From positions 1 to 25,127 of the forward strand of contig CALLYX010000449.1 of NCBI GenBank assembly GCA_937858775.1: a stretch of 25,127 nt of DNA, read 5' to 3'. Every line of letters starts with the position of its first letter. Positions within the stretch are counted from its first letter, which is position 1. The notes beneath the pieces are model-generated. The model ran no database searches, was not told the origin of the DNA, and was given only the letters and a program-made list of their open reading frames with translations. This DNA is from an uncultured bacterium. Its GTDB lineage: Bacteria > Auribacterota > Tritonobacteria > UBA1439. The translations under genes were made by a program, and so were the position numbers. Positions 7,342 through 14,423 of the stretch are shown here, one piece after another.

Positions 7342-9102
7342 GTGAGCGGGAACCGCTACCGGCTGAAGTCGAACTCCGTCTACGCGCTGTTCCTCCTCTG
7401 TTTCGTCGCCCTTTACGCCCGTCTCTTCGTCCTCCAGGTGGTCCGCCACGACGCGCTCGCCACGCGCGGCGAGGATCTTCACCGCTTCAATGTCAAGATC
7501 GACCCGCGCCGCGGCAATATCTACGACCGCGAAAACCGCCCCCTCGCCATGAGCGTGCGCGTCAAATCCGCCTACGCCGTCCCGGAGGATATCAGATCGC
7601 CCGAGGAGACCGCGGACCTGATCTCGCAATGCCTCAAGGCGCCGCGCGAGGAGGTGGCGGCCAAGATCGAAAAGAAGGGCAGGAAGTTCGTCTGGCTGGG
7701 GCGGAAGCTCGACGGGAGGATCGCGGACCGCATCGAATCGCTCCAGCTCGACGGGATAGGTTTTCGAGAGGAGGTGCGCAGGGTCTATCCGCAGGGGCCG
7801 CTGATGAGCCACGTGATCGGCTTCGTGGACATCGACAACCGCGGGCTGGAGGGGCTCGAGCTCCAGCATGACGGCGCCATGCGCGGGCAGGCGGGGTGGA
7901 TGGCCTCCAGGCGCGACCGCAAGGGGCGGGAGATCATGACCCTGCGCAGCAGCGAGGTGCAGTCGATCGACGGGTACGACCTCGATCTCACCATGGATGT
8001 CGTCATCCAGCATATCGCGGAGAGCGAACTGGAGAACGGCTGCAGGAAGTTCAACGCCGTCGGGGGGTGCGTCATCGTGATGAACCCGCAGACGGGGGCG
8101 ATCCTCGCGATGTGCAACCGGCCGACGTACGACCCGAACTGCCCCTCGGAGTATCCGCAGGAGGCGCGGCGGAACAGGTGTATCACGGACGTCTACGAGC
8201 CCGGATCCACGTTCAAGGTCGTCACTGTCGCCTGCGCCCTCGACAAGGGGGCCGTGTCGATCGACGACAGCTTCTTCTGCGAGAACGGCGCCTTCAGGGT
8301 CGGGAGGCATACCCTGCACGACGTGCACAAGTACGGGACGCTGACCACGGCGGAGATCGTCAAGAAGTCGAGCAATATCGGGGCGGTGAAGATCGCGATG
8401 AGGCTCGGCGATCGGTTCCTCCACGGCGGGATCCGGCGGTTCGGCTTCGGGGTCCCGACCGGCGTCGGCCTCCCGGGGGAGGTGGGCGGGATAGTGCACC
8501 CGCTCGCCCAATGGTCGGGGCTCTCGATCGCCGCGGTCCCAATGGGGCAGGAGATCGGGGTGACGCCGATCCAGATGGCGGCCGCGGCGGCTACGATCGC
8601 GAACGGCGGGCTGGCTATGAAACCGTATATCGTCGAGACGATACGGGATTCATCGGGGCGGGTCGTCAGGTCGTTCTCGCCGGAGGCGCGCGCGCGGGTC
8701 ATCAGCGAGGCCGCGGCATCCGTTCTGGCGAGGGCGATGGAGGGCGTCCCGACCCGGGAGGGGACCGCGCCGAAGGCGGAACTCAAGGATTACACGGTCG
8801 CCGGCAAGACCGGAACCTCGCAGAAGGTGGACCCGGACGGGCGTTATTCGCACTCGCGTTTCGTGGGCTCCTTCGTGGGGTTCGCCCCCGCGCGGAATCC
8901 GGCCGTGCTGATCCTCGTGCTGCTCGACGAGCCGAAACCGGTCTACTACGGCGGCTCGGTGGCCGGGCCCATATTCAAGGAGATTGCCGGGAGGGTGCTG
9001 AAATACCTCGGCGTCCCGCCCGACAAGGAGGACGCCGGCGCCATAGTCGTCTCCGACACCGGGCGGCGGCTCGCCGCAGCCCGGCCGGTCAAGGCGGAGT
9101 GA
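7342..9102 (+). CDS. ftsI: Penicillin-binding protein 3 / FtsI transpeptidase
   Basis: A 586-residue class B PBP that cross-links septal peptidoglycan. A short cytoplasmic tail and one membrane helix (about residues 12-32, VYALFLLCFVALYARLFVLQV) are followed by the dimerisation/pedestal domain (DPRRGNIYDRENRPLA; VYPQGPLMSHVIGFV) and the transpeptidase domain. Active-site motifs: S289-x-x-K292 (YEPGSTFK), S343-S-N345, and K489-T-G-T492. Length and motif spacing are normal. The start is GTG 7342; the ATG two bases upstream is out of frame and stops at once. The next gene is murE, the usual order. Confidence 0.96.
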   Translation: MSGNRYRLKSNSVYALFLLCFVALYARLFVLQVVRHDALATRGEDLHRFNVKIDPRRGNIYDRENRPLAMSVRVKSAYAVPEDIRSPEETADLISQCLKAPREEVAAKIEKKGRKFVWLGRKLDGRIADRIESLQLDGIGFREEVRRVYPQGPLMSHVIGFVDIDNRGLEGLELQHDGAMRGQAGWMASRRDRKGREIMTLRSSEVQSIDGYDLDLTMDVVIQHIAESELENGCRKFNAVGGCVIVMNPQTGAILAMCNRPTYDPNCPSEYPQEARRNRCITDVYEPGSTFKVVTVACALDKGAVSIDDSFFCENGAFRVGRHTLHDVHKYGTLTTAEIVKKSSNIGAVKIAMRLGDRFLHGGIRRFGFGVPTGVGLPGEVGGIVHPLAQWSGLSIAAVPMGQEIGVTPIQMAAAAATIANGGLAMKPYIVETIRDSSGRVVRSFSPEARARVISEAAASVLARAMEGVPTREGTAPKAELKDYTVAGKTGTSQKVDPDGRYSHSRFVGSFVGFAPARNPAVLILVLLDEPKPVYYGGSVAGPIFKEIAGRVLKYLGVPPDKEDAGAIVVSDTGRRLAAARPVKAE

Positions 9103-9153
9103 TGCGATGAACGGGCGTGGAGGGGGGCGGTTTTTTAGGGGCGGGATTTCTCC

Positions 9154-9335
9154 ATGAAATTGAGCGAACTGCTTCCGGCGGCGCCGGGGTGCCGCGTCCG
9201 GGGGGGGCGCGACCCGGAGATCGCCGGGATCAGCCTGGACTCCAGAACGGTTCGGGACGGCTTTCTCTTCGCCGCCCTGAAAGGCGCGCGCGCCGACGGA
9301 TGCGACTTCGTTGACGACGCGGTCGCGCGCGTCAT
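9154..9335 (+). CDS. murE: MurE N-terminal fragment, cut by a chimeric junction
   Basis: The first ~55 codons match the N-terminal domain of UDP-MurNAc-tripeptide synthetase: MKLSELLPAAPG, then EIAGISLDSRTVRDGFLFAALKGARADGCDFVDDAVAR. This is the expected gene after ftsI. MurE adds the third amino acid to UDP-MurNAc-L-Ala-D-Glu in the cytoplasm. From about VDDAVARV the frame continues without a stop into isocitrate dehydrogenase, so the ATP-binding and ligase domains (about 430 residues) are missing. The uninterrupted ORF runs to 9777, but it is not one natural protein family. The ribosome binding site GGGGCGGGA precedes the ATG. Confidence 0.85.
9313..9335. other. Chimeric junction murE / icd
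   Basis: The word GACGACGCGGTCGCGCGCGT fits both MurE (DDAVAR) and isocitrate dehydrogenase (DDAVARVMK). Left of it the DNA is extremely GC-rich and belongs to the dcw cluster; right of it GC falls and the protein is IDH. A shared word at the switch suggests either assembly collapse at a common k-mer or illegitimate recombination. Confidence 0.8.
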
Positions 9336-9777
9336 GAAAACAGAAGGCGGAATTCTCTGGGCGCTCAAAAACTATGACGGGGACGTCATGTCCGACATGG
9401 TTGCCTCCGCCTGCGGGTCACTGGCCATGATGACGTCGGTGCTGGTTTCACCAAACGGCTGGTTCGAATATGAGGCGGCGCACGGCACGGTGCAGAAGCA
9501 CTACTACAAGCACCTCAAGGGCGAAGAAACCTCATCGAACTCCATGGCGCTCATTTTTGCCTGGACGGGCGGACTGCGCAAACGAGGCGAGCTCGATGGC
9601 ACGCCTGCGGTCATCGAATTTGCCGACGCGCTTGAGGCGGCAGCGCTCCAGACCGTCGAGGCGGGCATCATGACGGGCGATCTACTTTTGCTGGCCGAGA
9701 AAAAACCCTCCAACCGCAAAGTGAACACGGAAGGCTTCATCGATGCGATCGCCGACAAGCTCAAGGGAATAATTTGA
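9322..9777 (+). CDS. icd: NADP-dependent isocitrate dehydrogenase, C-terminal part
   Basis: About 150 residues matching the C-terminal third of the eukaryotic-like dimeric IDH: DDAVARVMKTEGGILWALKNYDGDVMSDMVASACGSLAMMTSVLVSP, the EYEAAHGTV nucleotide-binding segment, HYYKHLKGEETSSNSMALIFAWTGGLRKRGELDG and the final NTEGFIDAIADKLKG. IDH oxidises isocitrate to 2-oxoglutarate in the TCA cycle. The N-terminal two thirds, including the substrate-binding residues, are absent because of the junction. No start belongs to this part. The source genome is probably that of the downstream rlmN region. Confidence 0.9.
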   Translation, partial: VARVMKTEGGILWALKNYDGDVMSDMVASACGSLAMMTSVLVSPNGWFEYEAAHGTVQKHYYKHLKGEETSSNSMALIFAWTGGLRKRGELDGTPAVIEFADALEAAALQTVEAGIMTGDLLLLAEKKPSNRKVNTEGFIDAIADKLKGII

Positions 9778-10174
9778 GGCGCGGAATTGTCATGCCGGTG
9801 AAAACCGGCATCCAGGACATAATGAGCAAATAGCTCGTAGCTCATAGTTCATGTTAGATGGTGGATAGTTGATGGGAATAGTGTCCCCCTTGGGAGGGGG
9901 AAGAGGGGGAGGATGGAAAGCAAAAAACAACCACGTCCACCCCCGGCCCGCTCGAGCGGACCACCCCCGCCGGCGGGGGACAAGCCGTAGCTCATGGCTT
10001 TAGTTTATAGAGAGCTCGTTGGCCGGCGCATGCTTTGGATCTTTCGAATCATTCAGGCACCCATTTTCTAACCCTCTGTTTTTTATTTTCTGAAGTATGA
10101 TTTTTCAGATTCATTACTTTGCAATAGCGATCCGTAAGTGAAAACACTTGTCCATACCGCAGCGAGGCATTGTC
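9778..10174. other. Intergenic stretch between icd and rlmN
   Basis: About 400 bases with no gene. It holds a REP-like palindrome (9792-9811), an A/T-rich tract with repeated short words (agctcgtagctcatagttcatg), a GC-rich tract with CCCGCCGGCGGGG, and A/T-rich sequence that leads to rlmN. No confident promoter was found. Confidence 0.5.
9792..9811. repeat. REP-like palindrome
   Basis: ATGCCGGT-GAAA-ACCGGCAT is a perfect 8-bp stem with a GAAA loop, followed by CCAGG. This resembles the short extragenic palindromes (TCATGCC...GGCATCCAGG type) scattered through many proteobacterial genomes. Only one copy is seen in this window. Confidence 0.55.
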
Positions 10175-11242
10175 ATGAGCCATCAACAGACTGATAAACC
10201 GGATGCAGGGAGACTTCCCAATCTCATGGATCTGCCGCTTGAGGAAATGGAGGCTTTCATTTTCTCATCGGGAAAGGAAAAATACCGTGCCCGGCAAATC
10301 ATGAAATGGCTCTACCAGTCCGGCGTCACCTCGTTTGAGACCATGACGACACTGGGCCGCGACTTTCGCGAGAAGCTCCCCTCGATGGCGCGCATCTACC
10401 GCCCGACGATTGCCAAAATTCAGAAATCGCAGGACGGCACGCAAAAGGCTCTTCTGGAACTGGAAGACGGCCTGTATATTGAAAGTGTTCTAATTCCCGG
10501 TAAAAACCATTGGACGCTTTGCGTCTCCACACAGGCCGGCTGCGCCATGGACTGCGCTTTTTGCCTGACCGCCAAAGGTGGCTTCAAACGCAATTTGACC
10601 CCGGCGGAAATCGTCGGTCAGTTTGTAACCCTGAGGCATGAAACAAAGGAAGGCGCGGCCGTGGGCAACATCGTCATGATGGGCATGGGAGAGCCGCTGG
10701 CCAACTACGAAAACACCATCAAGGCGATAAAAATCCTCACCTCCGATTATGCCGTCGGGATGTCCAACCGCCGTATCACGCTTTCCACCTGCGGCCTTGT
10801 TCCACAGATCGGCCGATTGGGCACGGAAAACAGCATCAACCTGGCGGTTTCGTTAAATGCACACGACGATGAAACGCGCAACCGGCTGATGCCTGTCAAT
10901 AAAAAATATCCGCTGGCCGAGCTTATGGAAGCGTGCAAAAAATATCCCATGCCGGGCCGCAGAATGCTCACCTACGAATACATACTGATTGACGGCGTCA
11001 ATTCATCGCGCGCGGATGCACAAAAGCTCGCGCGCCTGCTGGCGGGCCAGCGCTGCAAAATCAACCTGATTACTTTCAACGAATATCCCGGCTCACCCTT
11101 CAAATCCCCCACCCCCGAAACAGTTTCGGCATTCCAGCAGGTCCTGCTCGACCGCCACTACACCGCCATGCTGCGAAAAAGCAAAGGCGCCGACATACTG
11201 GCAGCCTGCGGCCAGTTAAGCGGCGCTTACACTAAAGCTTAA
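10175..11242 (+). CDS. rlmN: Dual-specificity 23S rRNA/tRNA adenine-C2 methyltransferase RlmN
   Basis: A 355-residue radical-SAM enzyme that methylates C2 of A2503 in 23S rRNA and A37 in some tRNAs. The [4Fe-4S] cluster motif CxxxCxxC is C123-A-M-D-C127-A-F-C130. The GMGEPLANYENT motif, the SLNAHDD segment, INLITFNEYPGSPF and the C-terminal AACGQL with the second catalytic cysteine are present. I chose ATG 10175 (MSHQQ) over the upstream TTG at 10148; GAGG lies before it. The last ~44 codons are duplicated at 14118-14277, where they end in a different tail; this copy ends GAYTKA. The gene appears functional. Confidence 0.96.
   Translation: MSHQQTDKPDAGRLPNLMDLPLEEMEAFIFSSGKEKYRARQIMKWLYQSGVTSFETMTTLGRDFREKLPSMARIYRPTIAKIQKSQDGTQKALLELEDGLYIESVLIPGKNHWTLCVSTQAGCAMDCAFCLTAKGGFKRNLTPAEIVGQFVTLRHETKEGAAVGNIVMMGMGEPLANYENTIKAIKILTSDYAVGMSNRRITLSTCGLVPQIGRLGTENSINLAVSLNAHDDETRNRLMPVNKKYPLAELMEACKKYPMPGRRMLTYEYILIDGVNSSRADAQKLARLLAGQRCKINLITFNEYPGSPFKSPTPETVSAFQQVLLDRHYTAMLRKSKGADILAACGQLSGAYTKA
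11099..11229 (+). repeat. rlmN 3'-end direct repeat, left copy
   Basis: About 131 bp, from TTCAAATCCCCC to GGCGCTTA, recur at 14118-14249 in the same orientation. Over the last ~115 bp the copies differ at only about two bases (cag/ctg and gtc/gta); near the left edge there is one extra A and one more substitution. The copies flank a 3.0-kb island. Confidence 0.93.
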
Positions 11243-11476
11243 CCCGGATATTTGGGGGATTCCGCCGGAATTTCAATAATGCAGCTATAGCCTTTTCCAT
11301 CCGAAGTAGTGATTATTACGAAGTGCCGCGGACAGCTCGTGGAGTAATCACCGGAAAATAAGTGGCCATTTCCTCACGTTTTTGCTTTAATACTCCAATA
11401 GATAGAAAATCTTTCAACTTATCGGACTCGCAGCCCTATGAATAGAACGGCAAACTGCGGAGAGGACAATAATTAA
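11243..11476. other. Intergenic stretch after rlmN
   Basis: No gene, terminator or clear promoter is supported. The base composition is lower in GC than rlmN. Short inverted words around 11311-11351 (gtgattatta / gtaatcacc) could form a weak hairpin. Confidence 0.4.
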
Positions 11477-11560
11477 GGCCTGAAAGAAAAAAGCTACTAC
11501 AAAGCGACCAAGATCGTGGACGACCGGGGCATTGAGGGCCTGAAGGTGATGGAGGTGTGA
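11477..11560 (+). pseudogene. C-terminal remnant of an unidentified gene
   Basis: An open stretch of 27 codons after an in-frame TAA reads GLKEKSYYKATKIVDDRG then IEGLKVMEV and stops three bases before the ATG of the antitoxin gene. Its composition is coding-like but it lacks a start codon. It is probably the tail of a gene lost when the island formed. The family is not recognised. Confidence 0.4.
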
Positions 11561-11562
11561 GA

Positions 11563-11868
11563 ATGAGACCAGACTTTAAAAACATGCGTGACCAGATCGC
11601 CTCTTTTTGTCAGAAACACGGCATCAAGAAGCTGGCTATCTTCGGCTCTGCACTTCGCGACACATTTGGTACGGAGAGCGATATTGACATTTTGGTTGAG
11701 TTTGCCCCTGACAATATCCCGACTCTTTTTGACATAGCGGGAATGGAGCTGGAGCTTTCAGAGATTTTCGGCGGCCGCAAAGTGGATTTACGCACGGCGG
11801 AGGATCTGAGCCGTTATTTCCGTGACCAGGTCTTACAGGAGGCAGAGGTGCAGTATGCGTCAGGATGA
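11563..11868 (+). CDS. mntA: MNT-type nucleotidyltransferase antitoxin
   Basis: A 101-residue minimal nucleotidyltransferase. The signature GS-x10-DxD is exact: GSALRDTFGTESDID, followed by ILVEF. This family AMPylates and so neutralises the HEPN toxin HepT encoded next to it. GGAGGTG about 6 bases upstream supports ATG 11563; a GTG at 11557 is the alternative. Its 3' end overlaps hepT by 14 bases, the typical order for MntA-HepT pairs. The C-terminal third (FGGRKVDLRTAEDLSRYFRDQVLQEAEVQYA) is standard for the family. Confidence 0.92.
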   Translation: MRPDFKNMRDQIASFCQKHGIKKLAIFGSALRDTFGTESDIDILVEFAPDNIPTLFDIAGMELELSEIFGGRKVDLRTAEDLSRYFRDQVLQEAEVQYASG

Positions 11869-12196
11869 TTTGATTCGTCTGCGTCACATACGTGATGCCG
11901 CAACAGAAGCGCTTGGGTTCGTACGCGACCGCCGGCGGGAGGATCTGGATCATGATCGCCAGCTTGTTTGGGCACTGGTAAAGGCAATTGAAATTATTGG
12001 TGAGGCGGCCAGCAAGGTCAGCCAGGAGTCTCAAGATCTGCTCACCAACATACCTTGGCGAAACATTGTCGGGATGCGCAACCGACTGGTTCATGCCTAC
12101 TTTGATATAAACCTCGATATTCTGTGGAAAACAGTTGTGGAAGGATTGCCGCCGATTGCTGAGGAGATAAAACAATTTTTGGATAGGTTAAATTAA
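11855..12196 (+). CDS. hepT: HepT-like HEPN ribonuclease toxin
   Basis: A 113-residue DUF86/HepT protein, an all-helical HEPN RNase. The catalytic Rx4-6HxY motif is R-N-R-L-V-H-A-Y (in WRNIVGMRNRLVHAYFDI). EIIGEAASKVS is the conserved central helix. ATG 11855 lies inside the end of the antitoxin gene; the longer in-frame ORF from 11822 is not needed. The stop overlaps the next ATG (TAATG). The pair acts in plasmid/island maintenance or abortive phage defence in studied cases. Confidence 0.93.
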   Translation: MRQDDLIRLRHIRDAATEALGFVRDRRREDLDHDRQLVWALVKAIEIIGEAASKVSQESQDLLTNIPWRNIVGMRNRLVHAYFDINLDILWKTVVEGLPPIAEEIKQFLDRLN

Positions 12197-12378
12197 TGAC
12201 ACGTACAACCATAGATCGCCTGATAATCAATTCACCCTATGAGAAACCGACGAGACACTGGCGCTATGAGCGGGAGACACGCACCTTTGATCTGGTCCAG
12301 GGGCGGCGTCCGGCGGGATATACGGCGGTCGCTCTAGACACACCACTGATTTTGGCTTTATGCTCTATCGGGAGTTGA
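12196..12378 (+). pseudogene. Truncated start of a type III-like restriction/helicase gene
   Basis: The first ~42 residues (RLIINSPYEKPTRHWRYERE, then TRTFDLVQGRRPAGY) look like the N-terminus of the large BPTD_3080-type restriction endonuclease/helicase subunits, which run to about 900-1000 residues. After GYTAVALDT the similarity ends and the frame stops at 60 residues. The gene therefore appears cut at about 12325-12335. It starts on the last base of hepT, so it was once in the same operon. Family assignment is from memory of the opening motif. Confidence 0.55.
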
Positions 12379-12381
12379 AGT

Positions 12382-13080
12382 GTGAGAGGTAACGTCATCT
12401 CATATATCCAGATGTGCCAGAGGGAAGGCGCAAGTCTACAGCGCGGTATGAATTTCCGGCTAAAGGGACGTCATTCGGTAATTCTTATGTCTGTTCGCTC
12501 AAATTCCCCCTACCGAGATGAAATACGGGATGACGGGGCTGTGCTTATTTACGAAGGCCATGATGTGCCGAAGCGAAAGGGAGTTTCTGACCCAAAATCT
12601 TTCGATCAACCACAACGGCTACCTAGCGGCACTCTTACGGAAAACGGAAAATTTCATCAAGCCGCTCAAGAGCACAAAGCCGGCAAAAAAGGGCCGGATA
12701 TCGTCAAGGTTTACGAAAAGATTAAAACCGGTATTTGGACTGATAACGGCTTTTTTCATCTTGTGGATTCTTGGATTGAAAACGATGGTGTCAGGAATGT
12801 ATTTAAATTTAAGCTCGTGGCTGTCGAAAGCGTATCTGATGAATTGGCCGCGGAAGAAAACGTCAATCAACATGTTGAACATAGCCGCATTATCCCAACC
12901 AGCGTAAAACTTGAAGTATGGGCACGCGATAGAGGCAAGTGTGTAATTTGTGGCGCCACTGACGAGCTTCACTTTGATCACATTGTTCCTTTTTCAAAAG
13001 GCGGTACGTCACTGAAGGCTGAAAATATTCAACTCCTTTGTGCACGTCACAATTTAAGCAAGAGCTCTAAGATACAATAA
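12382..13080 (+). CDS. SRA-like domain fused to HNH endonuclease
   Basis: 232 residues from GTG 12382. The N-terminal part, about residues 25-150, has the SRA/YDG-like pattern (SVILMSVRSNSPYRDEI, GAVLIYEGHDVP, QPQRLPSGTLTENGKF, IVKVYEKIKTGIW, FHLVDSW, VFKFKLVAV), a fold that flips out and reads modified cytosine. Residues about 165-232 are a Cys-type HNH nuclease: RDRGKCVICGATDELHFDHIVPF, then ENIQLLCARHN. SRA-HNH proteins are modification-dependent (type IV-like) restriction enzymes, so this one probably cuts phage DNA with modified cytosines. It stands alone within the rlmN-flanked island. Target specificity cannot be read from the sequence. Confidence 0.85.
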   Translation: MRGNVISYIQMCQREGASLQRGMNFRLKGRHSVILMSVRSNSPYRDEIRDDGAVLIYEGHDVPKRKGVSDPKSFDQPQRLPSGTLTENGKFHQAAQEHKAGKKGPDIVKVYEKIKTGIWTDNGFFHLVDSWIENDGVRNVFKFKLVAVESVSDELAAEENVNQHVEHSRIIPTSVKLEVWARDRGKCVICGATDELHFDHIVPFSKGGTSLKAENIQLLCARHNLSKSSKIQ

Positions 13081-13205
13081 AAAAGCGTAAAAAGTTATTC
13101 CAGCGAAGCTTCAAATAAAGACTCTATTTTCTTTGTTATGAATATCAGTGTTGACCTCGAAAAGATGAAAGATAAATCCGTACAAAATATACAAGGAATC
13201 ACCAA

Positions 13206-13715
13206 ATGCAAGTGATTCGATGTACACAAAAATTGCTTCGGGAGTTAAAACAAGAACCAACGAATGTAGTTCCGATGAATCATTTATTGGGAAGCTGGCA
13301 CGCCAACTTATTGATTATTGAAAGGCACAAATGCGTTCTTGTGACTAACGACTCCACTTTATACACAATATTCATTCCTTGCCTCACAAAGCCGGACTTT
13401 CAAGTATTTTCTATATTATTCGGGCAGCATCTGTTTAAGAATCTCTTGAATGAAGATTTTAGCCAAAAGCAAATTGAAGCGGTTCTTGATGAGCACCGGG
13501 ATATTCAATACGGAAAAACTAATAATCGCAGAGTTCTCGGTTCGATGAATGATCTTACATTCCAATTAAAATGCCACATTAAAATGGATGGCGGAATAAA
13601 AGCTACGAATATACCGGAGCTAAACTACAACTTGAACAGGACTATTTTAAGTTTAATTGATTATCAACACCCTATTGATATGCTGCGAAGCAAATTGGAA
13701 GAAATAAACACATGA
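13206..13715 (+). CDS. DUF6933-type protein of unknown function
   Basis: 169 residues with no signal peptide or membrane helix. The opening MQVIRCTQKLLRELK and the segment LLGSWHANLLIIERHKCVLVTNDSTLYTIF match the pattern I associate with DUF6933, a small soluble family common in mobile regions. The role is unknown. AAGGAATC precedes the ATG by a few bases. Behind it lies a degenerate attC-like sequence ending in GTTAGGC, so the gene may once have been a gene cassette. AT-rich codon use sets it apart from rlmN. Confidence 0.7.
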   Translation: MQVIRCTQKLLRELKQEPTNVVPMNHLLGSWHANLLIIERHKCVLVTNDSTLYTIFIPCLTKPDFQVFSILFGQHLFKNLLNEDFSQKQIEAVLDEHRDIQYGKTNNRRVLGSMNDLTFQLKCHIKMDGGIKATNIPELNYNLNRTILSLIDYQHPIDMLRSKLEEINT

Positions 13716-13717
13716 CT

Positions 13718-13766
13718 AAAACAACCCACCTGATCGCGCCGCTTGCATCGAATATTTGCGTTAGGC
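13718..13766 (+). other. Degenerate attC-like site
   Basis: The sequence after the DUF6933 stop runs AAAACAACCCACCTGATCGC and ends in the exact core GTTAGGC (13760-13766), 13 bases before the next ATG. The 5' half (AACAACC..CTGATCGC) resembles attC arms, but the matching 3' arm is missing, so the hairpin is incomplete. Confidence 0.45.
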
Positions 13767-13778
13767 AGGAAAAGAACA

Positions 13779-14063
13779 ATGACAAGGTTGAAAAGGCGAA
13801 CTGAAATGGACGAGATTGAAATTAAAATTACCCCCGAAGAAAGAGATCTAATCCTTGATCTTACTTTTGCTGATGAAGTCCTCACCGATCGATTAAAGAT
13901 AGCCGAGATGAGGGGCAAACATCTGGTGGCGAGGTATTCGATAAGTGATCTGGATGATTTGATCGGATTCATTGCGGCTGAGGCAAATCACGCGGAAGAT
14001 AAAAAGCTTCAAAAGAAACTGGACAGGCTCATTGATAAATTAGAACGTATGCTTGAGGAATAA
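13779..14063 (+). CDS. Small acidic helical protein of unknown function
   Basis: 94 residues (from ATG 13779, with AGGAAAAG in front; ATG 13806 is the alternative). The sequence DEIEIKITPEERDLILDLTFADEVL, DLDDLIGFIAAEANH and KKLQKKLDRLIDKLERMLEE is highly charged and helical. I have seen this pattern in small proteins that accompany plasmid pRiA4b ORF-3-like genes, but I cannot name a function. The start follows a GTTAGGC core site closely and the stop is followed by a second attC-like half, so it may be a cassette gene. Confidence 0.65.
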   Translation: MTRLKRRTEMDEIEIKITPEERDLILDLTFADEVLTDRLKIAEMRGKHLVARYSISDLDDLIGFIAAEANHAEDKKLQKKLDRLIDKLERMLEE

Positions 14064-14069
14064 ATAAAG

Positions 14070-14117
14070 AAGCGATAAAAAGTGACAACAGCAATCCGTC
14101 TGATCGCTCCGCTCCAG
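14070..14117 (+). other. Half attC-like sequence abutting the rlmN repeat
   Basis: GTGACAACAGCAATCC followed by CTGATCGCTCCGCTCCA mirrors the left arm of the site at 13718 (CTGATCGCGCCGCTTGCA). It stops where the right rlmN repeat begins. It therefore looks like an attC cut at the recombination point. Confidence 0.4.
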
Positions 14118-14277
14118 TTCAAAATCCCCCTCCCCCGAAACTGTTTCGGCATTCCAGCAGGTACTGCTCGACCGCCACTACACCGCCATGCTGCGAAAAA
14201 GCAAAGGCGCCGACATACTGGCAGCCTGCGGCCAGTTAAGCGGCGCTTATGCGGCCGCCCCTGAAAACTCCCTATAG
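14118..14277 (+). pseudogene. rlmN: rlmN 3' fragment, right copy with native-looking tail
   Basis: A fragment of about 53 codons in the rlmN frame, identical or nearly so to residues ~309-351 (TVSAFQQVLLDRHYTAMLRK.., ILAACGQLSGAY), but ending AAAPENSL instead of TKA. The CxxxCxxC part is absent, so it cannot be active. The Rho-independent terminator right after it suggests that this is the original 3' end of the gene, displaced by the island. Confidence 0.85.
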
Positions 14278-14286
14278 CCCCGCGCT

Positions 14287-14325
14287 AAAGCGGGAAATAT
14301 TATCGATTTTTTTCCCGCTTTGTGT
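14287..14325 (+). terminator. Rho-independent terminator of the original rlmN 3' end
   Basis: AAAGCGGGAAA (14287-14297) pairs perfectly with TTTCCCGCTTT (14311-14321) around a 13-base loop; T-rich sequence flanks and follows the stem. Confidence 0.65.
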
Positions 14326-14423
14326 TTCAATACATCAATGAGTGCACAATCGTTTCATTTATAAGGGTTAATATGACGGAAGTTTTTCTGTGGATTACTC
14401 TGTTGGCATTCTGAGGAAAGAGT

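Larger units (their letters stand above)
11099..14249 (+). mobile_element. Island flanked by direct repeats of the rlmN 3' end
   Basis: The segment between the two rlmN 3'-end copies carries fragments and intact genes of defence type: MNT/HepT, a truncated restriction gene, SRA-HNH, DUF6933 and a small acidic protein. Insertion into the 3' end of a conserved gene, with replacement of that end by a copy on the element, is the layout of integrative elements. The right copy keeps the longer tail and the terminator, so it is probably the native end. No integrase is visible inside, so the mechanism is unknown. Confidence 0.55.

Noticed and set aside
9154..9777. A novel MurE-isocitrate dehydrogenase fusion enzyme
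   Set aside because: Both parts are incomplete, each lacks essential catalytic regions, and the switch lies at a shared word with a change of base composition.
11216..11242. GTTAAGC ... GCTTAAC pair at the rlmN end as an attC core pair
   Set aside because: The order is inverted relative to a real attC and the segment is rlmN coding sequence; probably chance.
14300..14410. attI site and Pc-like promoter ahead of the first cassette
   Set aside because: A TATAAG is present but no -35 at proper spacing, and no integrase gene or attI-like direct repeats are visible.
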